A stretch of DNA of 57,157 nt from contig JAFURI010000087.1 in the NCBI GenBank assembly GCA_017471885.1, positions 1-57,157 of the forward strand. The letters run 5' to 3'. This DNA comes from Clostridia bacterium. Lineage in GTDB: Bacteria; Bacillota; Clostridia; Christensenellales; Aristaeellaceae. The translations under genes and the position numbers were made by a program. The first letter of the stretch is position 1, and each line of letters begins with the position of its first letter. Of this stretch, positions 15,249 to 23,312 are shown one piece after another. The notes beneath the pieces are model-generated. The model was not told where the DNA came from. It did not search any database and worked only from the letters and a program-made list of their open reading frames with translations.

Positions 15249-16274
15249 ATGGCACAGATCAGTGACATCGGTGTGGATCTGGGTACGTCCAACGTGCTAA
15301 TTTATATGAAGGGCAAGGGCATCATGCTTCGCGAGCCCGCTGTGGTGGCCATTGAACGCGAGTCAAAGAAGATTCTGGCCGTGGGCAGCGACGCCTATCG
15401 CATGATCGGCCGTACCCCCGGCAACGTGCTGGCGGTGCGTCCGCTGCGCAACGGCACCGTGTCCGACTTTGAGCTGACCAGTACCATGCTGCGCTATTTC
15501 GTGGGCAATGTGGTCGGCCGCAGAATGTTCAGCCGTCCCCGCGCGGTGGTATCCGTGCCTTCCGGCGTAAACGAGGTGGAGAAGCGCTCCATCATCAGCA
15601 TCATGTTTGACGCGGGCATGCGCCGCACTCAGCTGCTGGACCGACCCGTGGCCGCCGCACTGGGCGTGGGTCTCCAGATCAACGAAGGCTATGGCAGCAT
15701 GATCATCGACATGGGCGCGGGCGTGACTGACATCGCCGTCATGTCCATGGGCGAGGTGGTTGTATCCAGCTGCGTTCCCATCGGCGGCGATTATTTCGAC
15801 GACGCCATCATCCGTTATCTGCGCAGGAAGCACAATCTGCTTATCGGCGAGCGTACAGCTGAGGAGATCAAGATCAACATCGGCTGCGCAGTGCCTCAGA
15901 TAGGCGACATCACCATGGACGTAACAGGCCGCAACCTGATTTCCGGCCTGCCCAAGACCCAGTCCGTCACCACCAGCGAAATTCACGAAGCCCTGAAGGA
16001 GCCTGTGGGCGAGCTGATTGAGGCCATCCAGGCCGTCATCGAGCGCACTCCCCCGCAGCTGGCCTCCGATATTTTTGACGACGGCATCGTCTTCACCGGC
16101 GGCGCAGCCGCCCTCAAGGGCCTGACCGAAGCCGTCTACGGCGCGCTGCACATTCCCTGCGGCGTGGCGGATGACCCCCAGACCAGCGTAGTCATGGGCT
16201 GCGGAAGGGCGCTGGAGGATCTGCAGGGCATGAAACACCTCCTGGGCGACGGACGCAAGAACTGGAACCGGTAA
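15249..16274 (+). CDS. Rod-shape-determining actin homologue (MreB/Mbl family)
   Basis: The 341-residue protein has the actin-fold ATP-binding motifs: phosphate-1 IGVDLGTSNVLIYMKGKGI at the N-terminus, phosphate-2 SMIIDMGAGVTDIAVMSMG near residue 155, the adenosine motif FTGGAAALKGL near 285, and PIGGDYFDDAI. MreB paralogues organise lateral wall synthesis. It stands alone, without mreC or mreD, which is typical for Mbl or MreBH paralogues, so the exact paralogue is left open. GGAGGACAG precedes the start; a terminator follows. Confidence 0.9.
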   Translation: MAQISDIGVDLGTSNVLIYMKGKGIMLREPAVVAIERESKKILAVGSDAYRMIGRTPGNVLAVRPLRNGTVSDFELTSTMLRYFVGNVVGRRMFSRPRAVVSVPSGVNEVEKRSIISIMFDAGMRRTQLLDRPVAAALGVGLQINEGYGSMIIDMGAGVTDIAVMSMGEVVVSSCVPIGGDYFDDAIIRYLRRKHNLLIGERTAEEIKINIGCAVPQIGDITMDVTGRNLISGLPKTQSVTTSEIHEALKEPVGELIEAIQAVIERTPPQLASDIFDDGIVFTGGAAALKGLTEAVYGALHIPCGVADDPQTSVVMGCGRALEDLQGMKHLLGDGRKNWNR

Positions 16275-16292
16275 AATCATCGGCAGCAAATC

Positions 16293-16325
16293 GGCGCACA
16301 TCCTTCACGGGACGTGCGCCTTTTT
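16293..16325 (+). terminator. Rho-independent terminator of the mreB-like gene
   Basis: GGCGCAC (16293-16299) pairs with GTGCGCC (16314-16320) across a 14-nt loop, followed by TTTTT. Confidence 0.85.
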
Positions 16326-16327
16326 CT

Positions 16328-16356
16328 GTATATTTCAAGCGGACGCTGCATACAAG
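16328..16356 (+). promoter_or_regulatory. Candidate sigma-E promoter of cwlJ
   Basis: GTATATT (16328-16334), 14 bp spacer, CATACAAG (16349-16356). This matches the sigma-E consensus KMATATT / CATACAHT at 6 of 7 and 7 of 8 positions. cwlJ belongs to the sigma-E regulon in Bacillus. It starts directly behind the mreB terminator. Confidence 0.65.
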
Positions 16357-16377
16357 TCCCCATGGAGGTGATCTGCC

Positions 16378-16806
16378 ATGACGGAGCTTGAGCTTTTTGC
16401 CCGGCTGATTCAGTGCGAGGCGGGCGGTGAAGGCGATAACGGTATGCGGGCCGTCGCATCCGTGGTGATGAACCGCGTGCGTACCCGTGTGGGCGAATAC
16501 GGACGATACAACACCCTGTCCGACGTGATCTACCAGACTGGCCAGTTCAACTGCGCCAGAACCGTACTGGGAGGCCAGCAGAATCTGCAGAACATCTACA
16601 ACATGACCCCGCTGCAGATCCACTTTGACATCGCCCAATGGGCTATCGGCGGTGGACGGCTGGGCAACCTGTGGCAGGCGCTGTGGTTCTACAATCCCTA
16701 CTCCCCCAACTGTCGGAATTTCTTCCCATCGGAGGTGGGATATTTCCAGCTGCGGGTTGGCAATCACTGCTTCTATAATCCCTCGCCCTCCTATGCCCAG
16801 ACCTGA
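16378..16806 (+). CDS. cwlJ: Cell wall hydrolase, SleB/CwlJ family (spore cortex-lytic type)
   Basis: The protein is 142 residues, the same length as Bacillus CwlJ, with no signal peptide. It has the catalytic-Glu region LFARLIQCEAGGEGDNGMRA, VASVVMNRV, and the downstream ALWFYNP and GNHCFYNP segments of the family. CwlJ-type enzymes sit in the spore coat and open the cortex during germination. GGAGGTGA precedes the start and a sigma-E-like promoter lies upstream, so expression in the mother cell is likely. gerQ, its partner in Bacillus, is not adjacent. Confidence 0.88.
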   Translation: MTELELFARLIQCEAGGEGDNGMRAVASVVMNRVRTRVGEYGRYNTLSDVIYQTGQFNCARTVLGGQQNLQNIYNMTPLQIHFDIAQWAIGGGRLGNLWQALWFYNPYSPNCRNFFPSEVGYFQLRVGNHCFYNPSPSYAQT

Positions 16807-16810
16807 CCCT

Positions 16811-16839
16811 TTGCACTTGCCCATGAAATGTGGTACAAT
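16811..16839 (+). promoter_or_regulatory. Sigma-A promoter of the ABC-F gene
   Basis: TTGCAC (16811-16816), 17 bp spacer, TACAAT (16834-16839), 27 nt before the start codon at 16867. Confidence 0.7.
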
Positions 16840-16866
16840 GCCTCTGATACAGAAAGGGGCGTTATC

Positions 16867-18678
16867 ATGGCCTGTGCATATACATTCAATCAGGTGACCC
16901 TGCATTACAGCGAAAAGATACTGCTGGACGGCGTGAACCTGACGATTTCCGACGGTGACAGAATCGGTGTGGTGGGCCGCAACGGAGCGGGCAAGAGTTC
17001 CCTGCTGCGTTTGCTGGCGGGGTGCGAGGAGCCCGACCGGGGCGATATAGCCGTGCGCCGCGGCATGAGCATTGCCTATCTTCCCCAGACGCCTGTGCTG
17101 CGGGCAGAGGATACCATCACGCAGGCTGCGCTGTCCTATCTCCCGGCTCGGCCCGGCGAGGATATCGACGCCGCCGCCTACGAGGCCCAGACCATCCTGA
17201 CCCAGCTGGGCTTTACGGATCTGCAGCAAAAGGTATGCGAATTGTCCGGCGGACAGCAGATGCGCGTGGCGCTGGCGGGCGTACTCTGCCGCGAAAGCGA
17301 CGTACTGCTGCTGGACGAACCCACCAACCATATTGATCTGGACATGGCGCAATGGCTGGAGGACCGCCTCGTGGCCCGCAAGGGTACGCTGATTGTAGTC
17401 ACCCATGACCGGTATCTGCTGGAGCGTACCTTCAACAGAATTTTCCACGTAGGCGCAGGGCGCGTGGATACCTTTCAGACCGATTACGCCGGTTATCTGG
17501 AGGAGCGCGCCCAGCGCGAGGAGATGGATGCAGCCACCCTGCGCAAGAACAAATCCCTCTACCGCAAGGAGCTGGCGTGGATCAGGCGCGGCGCGCAGGC
17601 CCGCAGCACCAAGGCCAAGGGGCGTATCCAGCGCTTTGACGCGCTGACCGACGCCATCCGCGAGGCTCCGCCCGAGGAAAAGCTGGCCATGAAGAGCGTC
17701 GCCAGCCGCCTCGGCAAAAAGATTCTGGCATGGGAGCATCTGGACGTTGCCATTGGCGGACAGACGCTGGTGAAGGATTTCTCCTATACGCTGCTGCGCG
17801 ACGACAGGATGGGCATCATCGGCGGAAACGGCGCGGGCAAGACCACGCTGCTGCGCACCCTGTGCGGCGAGATTCCCGCCCAGAGCGGCTCGATTGAGAT
17901 CGGCGATACGGTGCGCATCGGCTACTTTGCCCAGCACTGCCCGCCGCTGGATCCGGATACGCGCATCATTGATGCGGTCAGGGACGTGGCCGTAAAGGTT
18001 TACACGCCCGAAGGCGACCTCTCCGCCTCCCAGATGGCGGAAACCTTTCTCTTCCCCTCCGCCATGCAGTACCAGAAGGTTTCAAGCCTATCCGGCGGCG
18101 AAATGCGCAGACTCTATCTTCTGCGGATTCTGATGACCGCCCCCAACGTACTGATTCTGGACGAGCCGACCAACGATCTTGATCTGGAGACGCTGAACGT
18201 GCTGGAGGATTACCTTGATTCCTTCCAGGGCGCGATTATCGCCGTCAGTCACGACCGTTACTTCCTCGACCGTATCACCACTCACCTGTTCGCCGTGCAG
18301 GACGGACGCATGGTTCCCTACATTGGCGGCTATCAGAGCTATCTGGACGCGAAGGCTGAAGCGGAGGCGGCGGCAAATCCTGCCCCGAAGGCAGAGGCAA
18401 AGCCTGTCCATACCCGCCAGACAAGCTACGACATGCGCTTCAGCTTCAAGGAACAGCGGGACTTCGATACCATTGACGAAACCATTGCAGGCCTTGAAGA
18501 CAAGCTCGCCTCGCTGGATGAGGAGCTTGCCACCAACAGCTCCGATTACGCCAGGGTTACCGCCGTCATGCAGGCCCAGCAGGAAACCCAGCAGAAGCTG
18601 GACGAAGCTATGGAACGCTGGATGTACCTTCAGGAAAAGTGGGAGCGCATTCAGCAGGCCAAGGGAGGCAAGGCATGA
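16867..18678 (+). CDS. ABC-F family ATP-binding protein (Uup-like)
   Basis: The 603-residue soluble protein has two ABC cassettes: Walker A GRNGAGKSS and GGNGAGKTT, signatures LSGGQQMRVAL and LSGGEMRRLYL, and Walker B LLLDEPTNHIDL and LILDEPTNDLDL. There are no membrane segments. A Lys/Arg-rich linker (about 230-300) separates the cassettes, and a C-terminal coiled coil (about 530-600) follows an Ala/Pro/Lys linker, as in Uup. ABC-F proteins act on the ribosome or, for Uup, on branched DNA. An antibiotic-protection role is possible but not shown. Its stop overlaps the next gene (ATGA). Confidence 0.9.
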   Translation: MACAYTFNQVTLHYSEKILLDGVNLTISDGDRIGVVGRNGAGKSSLLRLLAGCEEPDRGDIAVRRGMSIAYLPQTPVLRAEDTITQAALSYLPARPGEDIDAAAYEAQTILTQLGFTDLQQKVCELSGGQQMRVALAGVLCRESDVLLLDEPTNHIDLDMAQWLEDRLVARKGTLIVVTHDRYLLERTFNRIFHVGAGRVDTFQTDYAGYLEERAQREEMDAATLRKNKSLYRKELAWIRRGAQARSTKAKGRIQRFDALTDAIREAPPEEKLAMKSVASRLGKKILAWEHLDVAIGGQTLVKDFSYTLLRDDRMGIIGGNGAGKTTLLRTLCGEIPAQSGSIEIGDTVRIGYFAQHCPPLDPDTRIIDAVRDVAVKVYTPEGDLSASQMAETFLFPSAMQYQKVSSLSGGEMRRLYLLRILMTAPNVLILDEPTNDLDLETLNVLEDYLDSFQGAIIAVSHDRYFLDRITTHLFAVQDGRMVPYIGGYQSYLDAKAEAEAAANPAPKAEAKPVHTRQTSYDMRFSFKEQRDFDTIDETIAGLEDKLASLDEELATNSSDYARVTAVMQAQQETQQKLDEAMERWMYLQEKWERIQQAKGGKA

Positions 18679-19070
18679 AAACTCACGTATTCCGCCTGCA
18701 CCCCGGCGACGATCTGAAAATGTGTCTGGAGGACTACGTCCGCAGGCATGAAATATCCGCTTCCGTCATCCTCTCCTGCGTGGGATCACTGCGTAAGCTG
18801 CGCGTAAGGGACGCTTCCGGCGTGAACATACAGGAGCTTTTGCAGGAGTGCGAAATCGTATCCGCCACAGGCACCGCCGGATGCAGCCGGATCCATGTGC
18901 ATATCAGCTGCAGCAGGGAGGATCTGAGCGTTATCGGCGGTCATCTGACGGAAGGCTGCATCATCAAGACAACCGCGGAGATCGTACTTCTGGAGCTGGA
19001 GAGCGTAAGCTTCGAAAAGGAGTATGATCCCTCCACCGGTTACAACGAACTGAAAATTGCTGCAAAATAA
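18675..19070 (+). CDS. PPC/DUF296 domain protein (predicted DNA-binding)
   Basis: The 131-residue protein is a stand-alone PPC (plants and prokaryotes conserved, DUF296) domain. Visible signatures are the N-terminal RLHPGDDLKMCLEDYV, ASVILSCVGSLRKL, and the family hallmark RIHVHISCSREDLSVIGGHL (split by one residue), with the metal-type His residues. In plants the domain accompanies AT-hooks; the bacterial role is unknown. The ATG overlaps the ABC-F stop, with GGGAGG upstream, so the two are translationally coupled. Confidence 0.8.
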   Translation: MKTHVFRLHPGDDLKMCLEDYVRRHEISASVILSCVGSLRKLRVRDASGVNIQELLQECEIVSATGTAGCSRIHVHISCSREDLSVIGGHLTEGCIIKTTAEIVLLELESVSFEKEYDPSTGYNELKIAAK

Positions 19071-19073
19071 AAG

Positions 19074-19112
19074 GCAGTCCGGCAAATTCAATCGCCGGAC
19101 TGCTTTTTTTTT
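19074..19112. terminator. Terminator after the PPC gene (also serves the converging MATE gene)
   Basis: GCAGTCCGGC (19074-19083) pairs with GCCGGACTGC (19094-19103), followed by nine T on the plus strand. On the minus strand only a short T stretch follows. Confidence 0.88.
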
Positions 19113-20466
19113 ACGCCTCAAGGGGCTTGTTCTTATCGAAAAGTTTGCTGCGGAAGAATGCGACGGCCAGCAGCGCAGAGCACAGCACCCAGCCCAGAGG
19201 ATAGGCCAGAGCCACGCCCACAAAGCCCATATGCAGCACATTGGCGCTGATATACAGGTACGCCTGACGGAATACCACGAAGGATCCGAGCATGATGATC
19301 ATGGGCGTACGGGCATTGCCGATACCGCGCAACGCGCCACCGAAGATCTGGTTGAAGCACATGGTGAGATAGAACGGCGTAACGATATGGATGAACCTGA
19401 CCGCATAATCCTGCACCTGAGCCTCAGGCGTGAAGAGGTGGGTCAGAGGCTTTGCCATCATCATCACCAGTACAGCCAGCACTAGAGAGCAGGAGAAGGA
19501 GGCCGTCACAGCAAAGCGGACGCCCCTGCGGGCGCGCTTGAGATTCTTTGCACCCCAGTTCTGTCCCACAAAGGTGGTGGAGGCCTGCGCGATGGACATG
19601 GCAGGCACCATCATGAAAGCGTCGATCTTGTTGTAGCAGTTCCAGCCCGCCATACAGGCAGAGCCGAAGGCGTTGATGTAGCTCTGCACGAACACATTGG
19701 AGAAGGAGGTAAGCGCCTGCTGGACGCCTGCCGGCGCGCCGTTGGCTGCCACAGACTTCAGTTCAGGCAGGGATATGCGCAGCTTGCGCCACCTTAGGCC
19801 GTAAATCCCCTTCTCCTTTGTCAGCACCACCAGCACCAGCACGGCGGAAAGCCCCTGTGCGATGGTGGTGGCCAGCGCTACGCCTGCCACGCCCATGTTG
19901 AACTTCAGCACAAAGAGCAGATCCAGCACGGTATTGGTCAGGGCAGAGAAAATCAGGAAATACAGCGGCCTTTTGGAATCGCCCACCGCGCGCAGAATGG
20001 CGCTGCCGATATTGTACATCAGCAGTCCGGAGATGCCGGAGAAATAAATGCCCAGATAGGTTTCAGACTCCGCGATGACGTTGTCCGGCGTCTGCATCAT
20101 CTGCAGCATGGGACGGACAAGAAGCCTGCCGACAATGGTTGCAAACACGCACATGATAAAGCCCACAGCGATGGTGGTATGCACCGCACGTTGGAGGCGC
20201 TCTTCATCCTTCGCGCCATAAGCCTGTGAAATCACCACGCCCGCACCCATGGACAGACCGTTGCACAGGCTGATGAGCATATTTACAATGCTGCCCGTGG
20301 AGCCCACGGCCGCCAGCGCTTCCTCACCCACATACTGTCCGACTACGATGGAGTCCACCGTGTTGTACATCTGCTGGAACAGAAGTCCGATGGCCAGCGG
20401 CACGGAAAAGCTGAGAAAATGCCGCCATATTTCGCCCTGCGTCATGTCCGCGTCCTTGCGCGCCAC
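19111..20466 (-). CDS. MATE family efflux transporter
   Basis: The 451-residue protein has about 12 membrane helices and the repeated MATE halves: SVPLAIGLLFQQMYNTVDSI and a GQYVGEEALAAVGSTG segment in the first, and APAGVQQALTSFSNVFVQS with FVGQNWGAKNLKRARRG in the second. It probably exports cationic compounds or drugs by Na+ or H+ antiport; the substrate is unknown. I prefer the GTG at 20466, because AAAGGAGGAG lies 9 nt upstream. A strong promoter lies at 20510-20538. Confidence 0.9.
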   Translation of the reverse strand: MARKDADMTQGEIWRHFLSFSVPLAIGLLFQQMYNTVDSIVVGQYVGEEALAAVGSTGSIVNMLISLCNGLSMGAGVVISQAYGAKDEERLQRAVHTTIAVGFIMCVFATIVGRLLVRPMLQMMQTPDNVIAESETYLGIYFSGISGLLMYNIGSAILRAVGDSKRPLYFLIFSALTNTVLDLLFVLKFNMGVAGVALATTIAQGLSAVLVLVVLTKEKGIYGLRWRKLRISLPELKSVAANGAPAGVQQALTSFSNVFVQSYINAFGSACMAGWNCYNKIDAFMMVPAMSIAQASTTFVGQNWGAKNLKRARRGVRFAVTASFSCSLVLAVLVMMMAKPLTHLFTPEAQVQDYAVRFIHIVTPFYLTMCFNQIFGGALRGIGNARTPMIIMLGSFVVFRQAYLYISANVLHMGFVGVALAYPLGWVLCSALLAVAFFRSKLFDKNKPLEA

Positions 20467-20509
20467 AATGAATCTCCTCCTTTGTATTTCTTTTTTGTCT
20501 TTAGAAAGA

Positions 20510-20538
20510 AGCATAGCATAACGCGCCGTGCTTGTCAA
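20510..20538 (-). promoter_or_regulatory. Sigma-A promoter of the MATE gene
   Basis: Consensus TTGACA (20538-20533), 17 bp spacer, TATGCT (20515-20510) on the minus strand. The -35 box lies inside the foot of the hairpin that follows murA. Confidence 0.8.
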
Positions 20539-20568
20539 AGGGCTTACAGGAATTTCTGTAAGCCCTTT
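20537..20568 (-). terminator. Hairpin directly after murA (likely terminator)
   Basis: A 13-bp perfect stem (AAAGGGCTTACAG, 20568-20556 on the minus strand, with its complement 20549-20537) with a 6-nt loop starts at the murA stop codon. The following T stretch is only TTTG, so termination may be partial. Confidence 0.6.
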
Positions 20569-21836
20569 CAGCCGTGGATGCTGATGTCCGGCAGATCAGT
20601 AACCGCCACGTCTGCGCCAAGGCTGCGAAGCATGGCGGGCAGATCCGCATAGCCCCGGGCAATATGTCCCTGCGGATCCTGCAGGAGCGTTTCTCCCTCC
20701 GCTGCCAGACCAGCCAGCATCATCGCCGCTCCGCCCCGCAGATCCGTACTGCTGACGGCGGCCCCGGCCAGCGTCCGTCCGCCCGTCACCAGCGCAATCC
20801 GATCCTCTATGCGGATATTCGCTCCCAGCCGGGCCATTTCCCGCGCATGCATGAAACGGTTCTCAAACACCGTCTCAAGGAAGACCGACGTTCCCCGCAG
20901 CTTCAGCGCAAGCGCCATCATGGGCGCCTGCATATCCGTAGGAAAGCCGGGATAGGCCAGCGTGCGCACCTGAATGGGGTTTGTTCCCCTGCCGGATACA
21001 CGCAGCCCCGCCGCCGATTCCCGCAGGGTCACGCCTGTCTCCATCAGCTTGAACAGCACAGCCCGCATGTGATCCGGCCTGATTCCCCTTACCAGAACGC
21101 TGCCCTCCGTCATGGCGGCGGCGCACAGGATGGTACCCGCCTCGATCCGGTCCGGTATGGGCCTGTAAGTGCAGCCGTGGAGGCTGGTTCTCCCTTCTAT
21201 GAAGATTGTACCCGTTCCTCCGCCGGAGATTTTCGCCCCCATATCGTTGAGGCATGAGCACAGGTCGATGATCTCGGGCTCCTTGGCTGCGTTCTCGATC
21301 CTTGTGGAACCCCTTGCGAGGCAGGCCGCGAGGATGATATTCTCCGTAGCCCCTACGCTGGGAAAATCAAGATACACATTGCCGCCCCTCAGCTCTCCCT
21401 CCAGCGTCACGGAGCCCGGCGTCAGCTGCGCTTGAGCTCCCAGCGCCTGCATACCCTTGATGTGCAGATCAATGGGCCGCTGCCCGATGGCGCATCCTCC
21501 GGGCAGGGCCACACGGGCATAGCCGGTACGGGCCAGCAGAGGCCCCATCACCAGCACGGACGCACGCATCCTGCTCAGCAGATTCTCTGAGGATGGCGAA
21601 TGCGGCTCATCCGTCCACAGGGTCAGTTCATCCCCGTTGCGGGATATGCCTGCGCCGCACTCCGCAAGGATCTCAAGCAGCGTATCCACGTCCGTCAGCT
21701 GCGGTACCCGTTCTATGGTCACAGGCTCCTTTGTCATCAGCGCCGCGCACAGGATCGGCAGTACCGCGTTCTTTGCCGCGTGGATGCTGCACTCCCCGCT
21801 GAGCTGCTCGCAATGACGGATGCGGTATGTCGCCAT
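20568..21836 (-). CDS. murA: UDP-N-acetylglucosamine 1-carboxyvinyltransferase (MurA)
   Basis: The 422-residue enzyme catalyses the first committed step of peptidoglycan synthesis, moving enolpyruvate from PEP to UDP-GlcNAc. Visible: the KN pair in HAAKNAVLPILCA near residue 22, the catalytic loop GGCAIGQRPIDLH with the Cys that fosfomycin alkylates (about residue 115), and the late FPTDMQAPMMA and LRGGAAMMLAGLAA segments. The usual GAKN motif reads HAAKN here. Firmicutes often carry two copies; I cannot say which this is. CAAAGGAGG precedes the start. Confidence 0.93.
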   Translation of the reverse strand: MATYRIRHCEQLSGECSIHAAKNAVLPILCAALMTKEPVTIERVPQLTDVDTLLEILAECGAGISRNGDELTLWTDEPHSPSSENLLSRMRASVLVMGPLLARTGYARVALPGGCAIGQRPIDLHIKGMQALGAQAQLTPGSVTLEGELRGGNVYLDFPSVGATENIILAACLARGSTRIENAAKEPEIIDLCSCLNDMGAKISGGGTGTIFIEGRTSLHGCTYRPIPDRIEAGTILCAAAMTEGSVLVRGIRPDHMRAVLFKLMETGVTLRESAAGLRVSGRGTNPIQVRTLAYPGFPTDMQAPMMALALKLRGTSVFLETVFENRFMHAREMARLGANIRIEDRIALVTGGRTLAGAAVSSTDLRGGAAMMLAGLAAEGETLLQDPQGHIARGYADLPAMLRSLGADVAVTDLPDISIHG

Positions 21837-21916
21837 GATTCAGCCTCCTTTGAACATTCGGGCATAGTCTGTCCGTTTTTTTGCCCGCTGATGCAGGGAG
21901 AATACCGCGTCTTTTC

Positions 21917-21945
21917 TTGACTTTTGGCGCTGTTCTGGGCATAAT
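21917..21945 (+). promoter_or_regulatory. Sigma-A promoter of the DUF512-der-plsY-lepA operon
   Basis: TTGACT (21917-21922), 17 bp spacer, CATAAT (21940-21945). Confidence 0.7.
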
Positions 21946-22001
21946 AGATATGATGTGGTTTTATGCACATCTTTAAGCATCACGGAAGGAGCGGACGATT
22001 C

Positions 22002-23312
22002 ATGCCCAGTGCCATCACCCACGTCCAGCCCGGTTCCATTGCGGACAGGCTCGGTCTGAAGCCCGGCGATCTGCTGGACAGGATTGCAGGCGAGCCCATC
22101 ATTGACCAGATTGATTATCAGGCCCTGACCGCTCATTCCCGTTTTGATATGAACGTCATTCACCCGGACGGTTCCGCCGTCACCGTGCATGTGCGCAAGC
22201 GGGACTGGGAGCCGCTGGGCGTGACGCTGGATCAGACCATCGTGTCCGAGCCCCGGCCCTGCCGCAATCACTGCGTGTTCTGCTTCATCGACCAGATGCC
22301 CCCCGGCATGCGCAAAACCCTGTACGTCAAGGATGACGATTGGCGGCTTTCCCTGATGATGGGCAACTATATCACCATGACCAACATCTCCGATCAGGAG
22401 CTGGACAGGATCATCCGCCGCAAGGTCAGTCCCCTGTTCATTTCCGTGCAGTGCACCGACCCGGAGATGCGCGTGAAGCTGCTGCGCAATCCCCGTGCGG
22501 CAAGGATCATGGAGGACCTGACGCTGCTGAAGGACAGCGGCATCCGCTTCCATTGTCAGGTAGTGCTCTGTCCCGGATGGAACGACGGCGATATCCTGAT
22601 GAAGACTCTCCGGGATCTGGAATCTCTTGTCCCCGCCGCCTGCTCCGTGGCCCTGGTGCCCATCGGCCTGACCAGATACCGTGAAGGCCTGCCCTATATC
22701 AAGCCTTATGACAAGGCCATGGCGCAGCAGCTGCTGGACGCAATCCGTCCCCTGCAGGAGGAATATCTGCAGCGGCTCGGCACACGCTTCGTTTTCCCCT
22801 CGGATGAGTTCTACTGCCTCTCAGGCTATCCGCTGCCCCGGGACGAGGAGTACGAGGATTATCCGCAGATCGAAAACGGCGTAGGTATGCTGCGAATGTT
22901 CGAGACAGACCTCAGGTACGCCGCGGAGGATTATCCCGTGGAGGAAACCCCGCCCCGCCGTCTGGTGATCGCCTGCGGCACGTCGGTGGCGCCCTTCCTG
23001 CAGCAGCTGGCGGATCAGTATGCTCCCCGCGGCACCACGATCACCGTCAAGCCCATCATCAACCGTTTCTTCGGCGAAACGGTGACGGTATCCGGCCTGA
23101 TCACAGGGCAGGATCTGACGGAGCAGTGCAGGGACGTGGAGGCAGACGAAATCCTGATCGTCCGCAGCATGATCCGCAGCGAAGGCGATCTCTTCCTTGA
23201 CGACATGACCGTGGAAGAAGCGCGCAGACTTCTGCCCGCTCCCCTGCGGATTACCGAAAACACCGGCGAAGGCTTCTGGCGCGCCATCAGTGGATTGGAG
23301 GATATACAGTAA
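22002..23312 (+). CDS. PDZ/radical SAM DUF512 family protein
   Basis: The 436-residue protein begins with a PDZ-like domain (about 1-70, ITHVQPGSIADRLGLKPGD), followed by a radical-SAM-like region with the iron-sulfur cysteines in PCRNHCVFCFIDQMPPGMR (Cx3Cx2C) and the DUF512 domain in the second half (SDEFYCLSGYPLP, FFGETVTVSGLITGQDL). The family is conserved next to der in many Firmicutes, but its reaction is unknown. The ATG at 22002 is preceded by GGAAGGAG. The stop overlaps the der start as TAATG. Confidence 0.88.
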   Translation: MPSAITHVQPGSIADRLGLKPGDLLDRIAGEPIIDQIDYQALTAHSRFDMNVIHPDGSAVTVHVRKRDWEPLGVTLDQTIVSEPRPCRNHCVFCFIDQMPPGMRKTLYVKDDDWRLSLMMGNYITMTNISDQELDRIIRRKVSPLFISVQCTDPEMRVKLLRNPRAARIMEDLTLLKDSGIRFHCQVVLCPGWNDGDILMKTLRDLESLVPAACSVALVPIGLTRYREGLPYIKPYDKAMAQQLLDAIRPLQEEYLQRLGTRFVFPSDEFYCLSGYPLPRDEEYEDYPQIENGVGMLRMFETDLRYAAEDYPVEETPPRRLVIACGTSVAPFLQQLADQYAPRGTTITVKPIINRFFGETVTVSGLITGQDLTEQCRDVEADEILIVRSMIRSEGDLFLDDMTVEEARRLLPAPLRITENTGEGFWRAISGLEDIQ

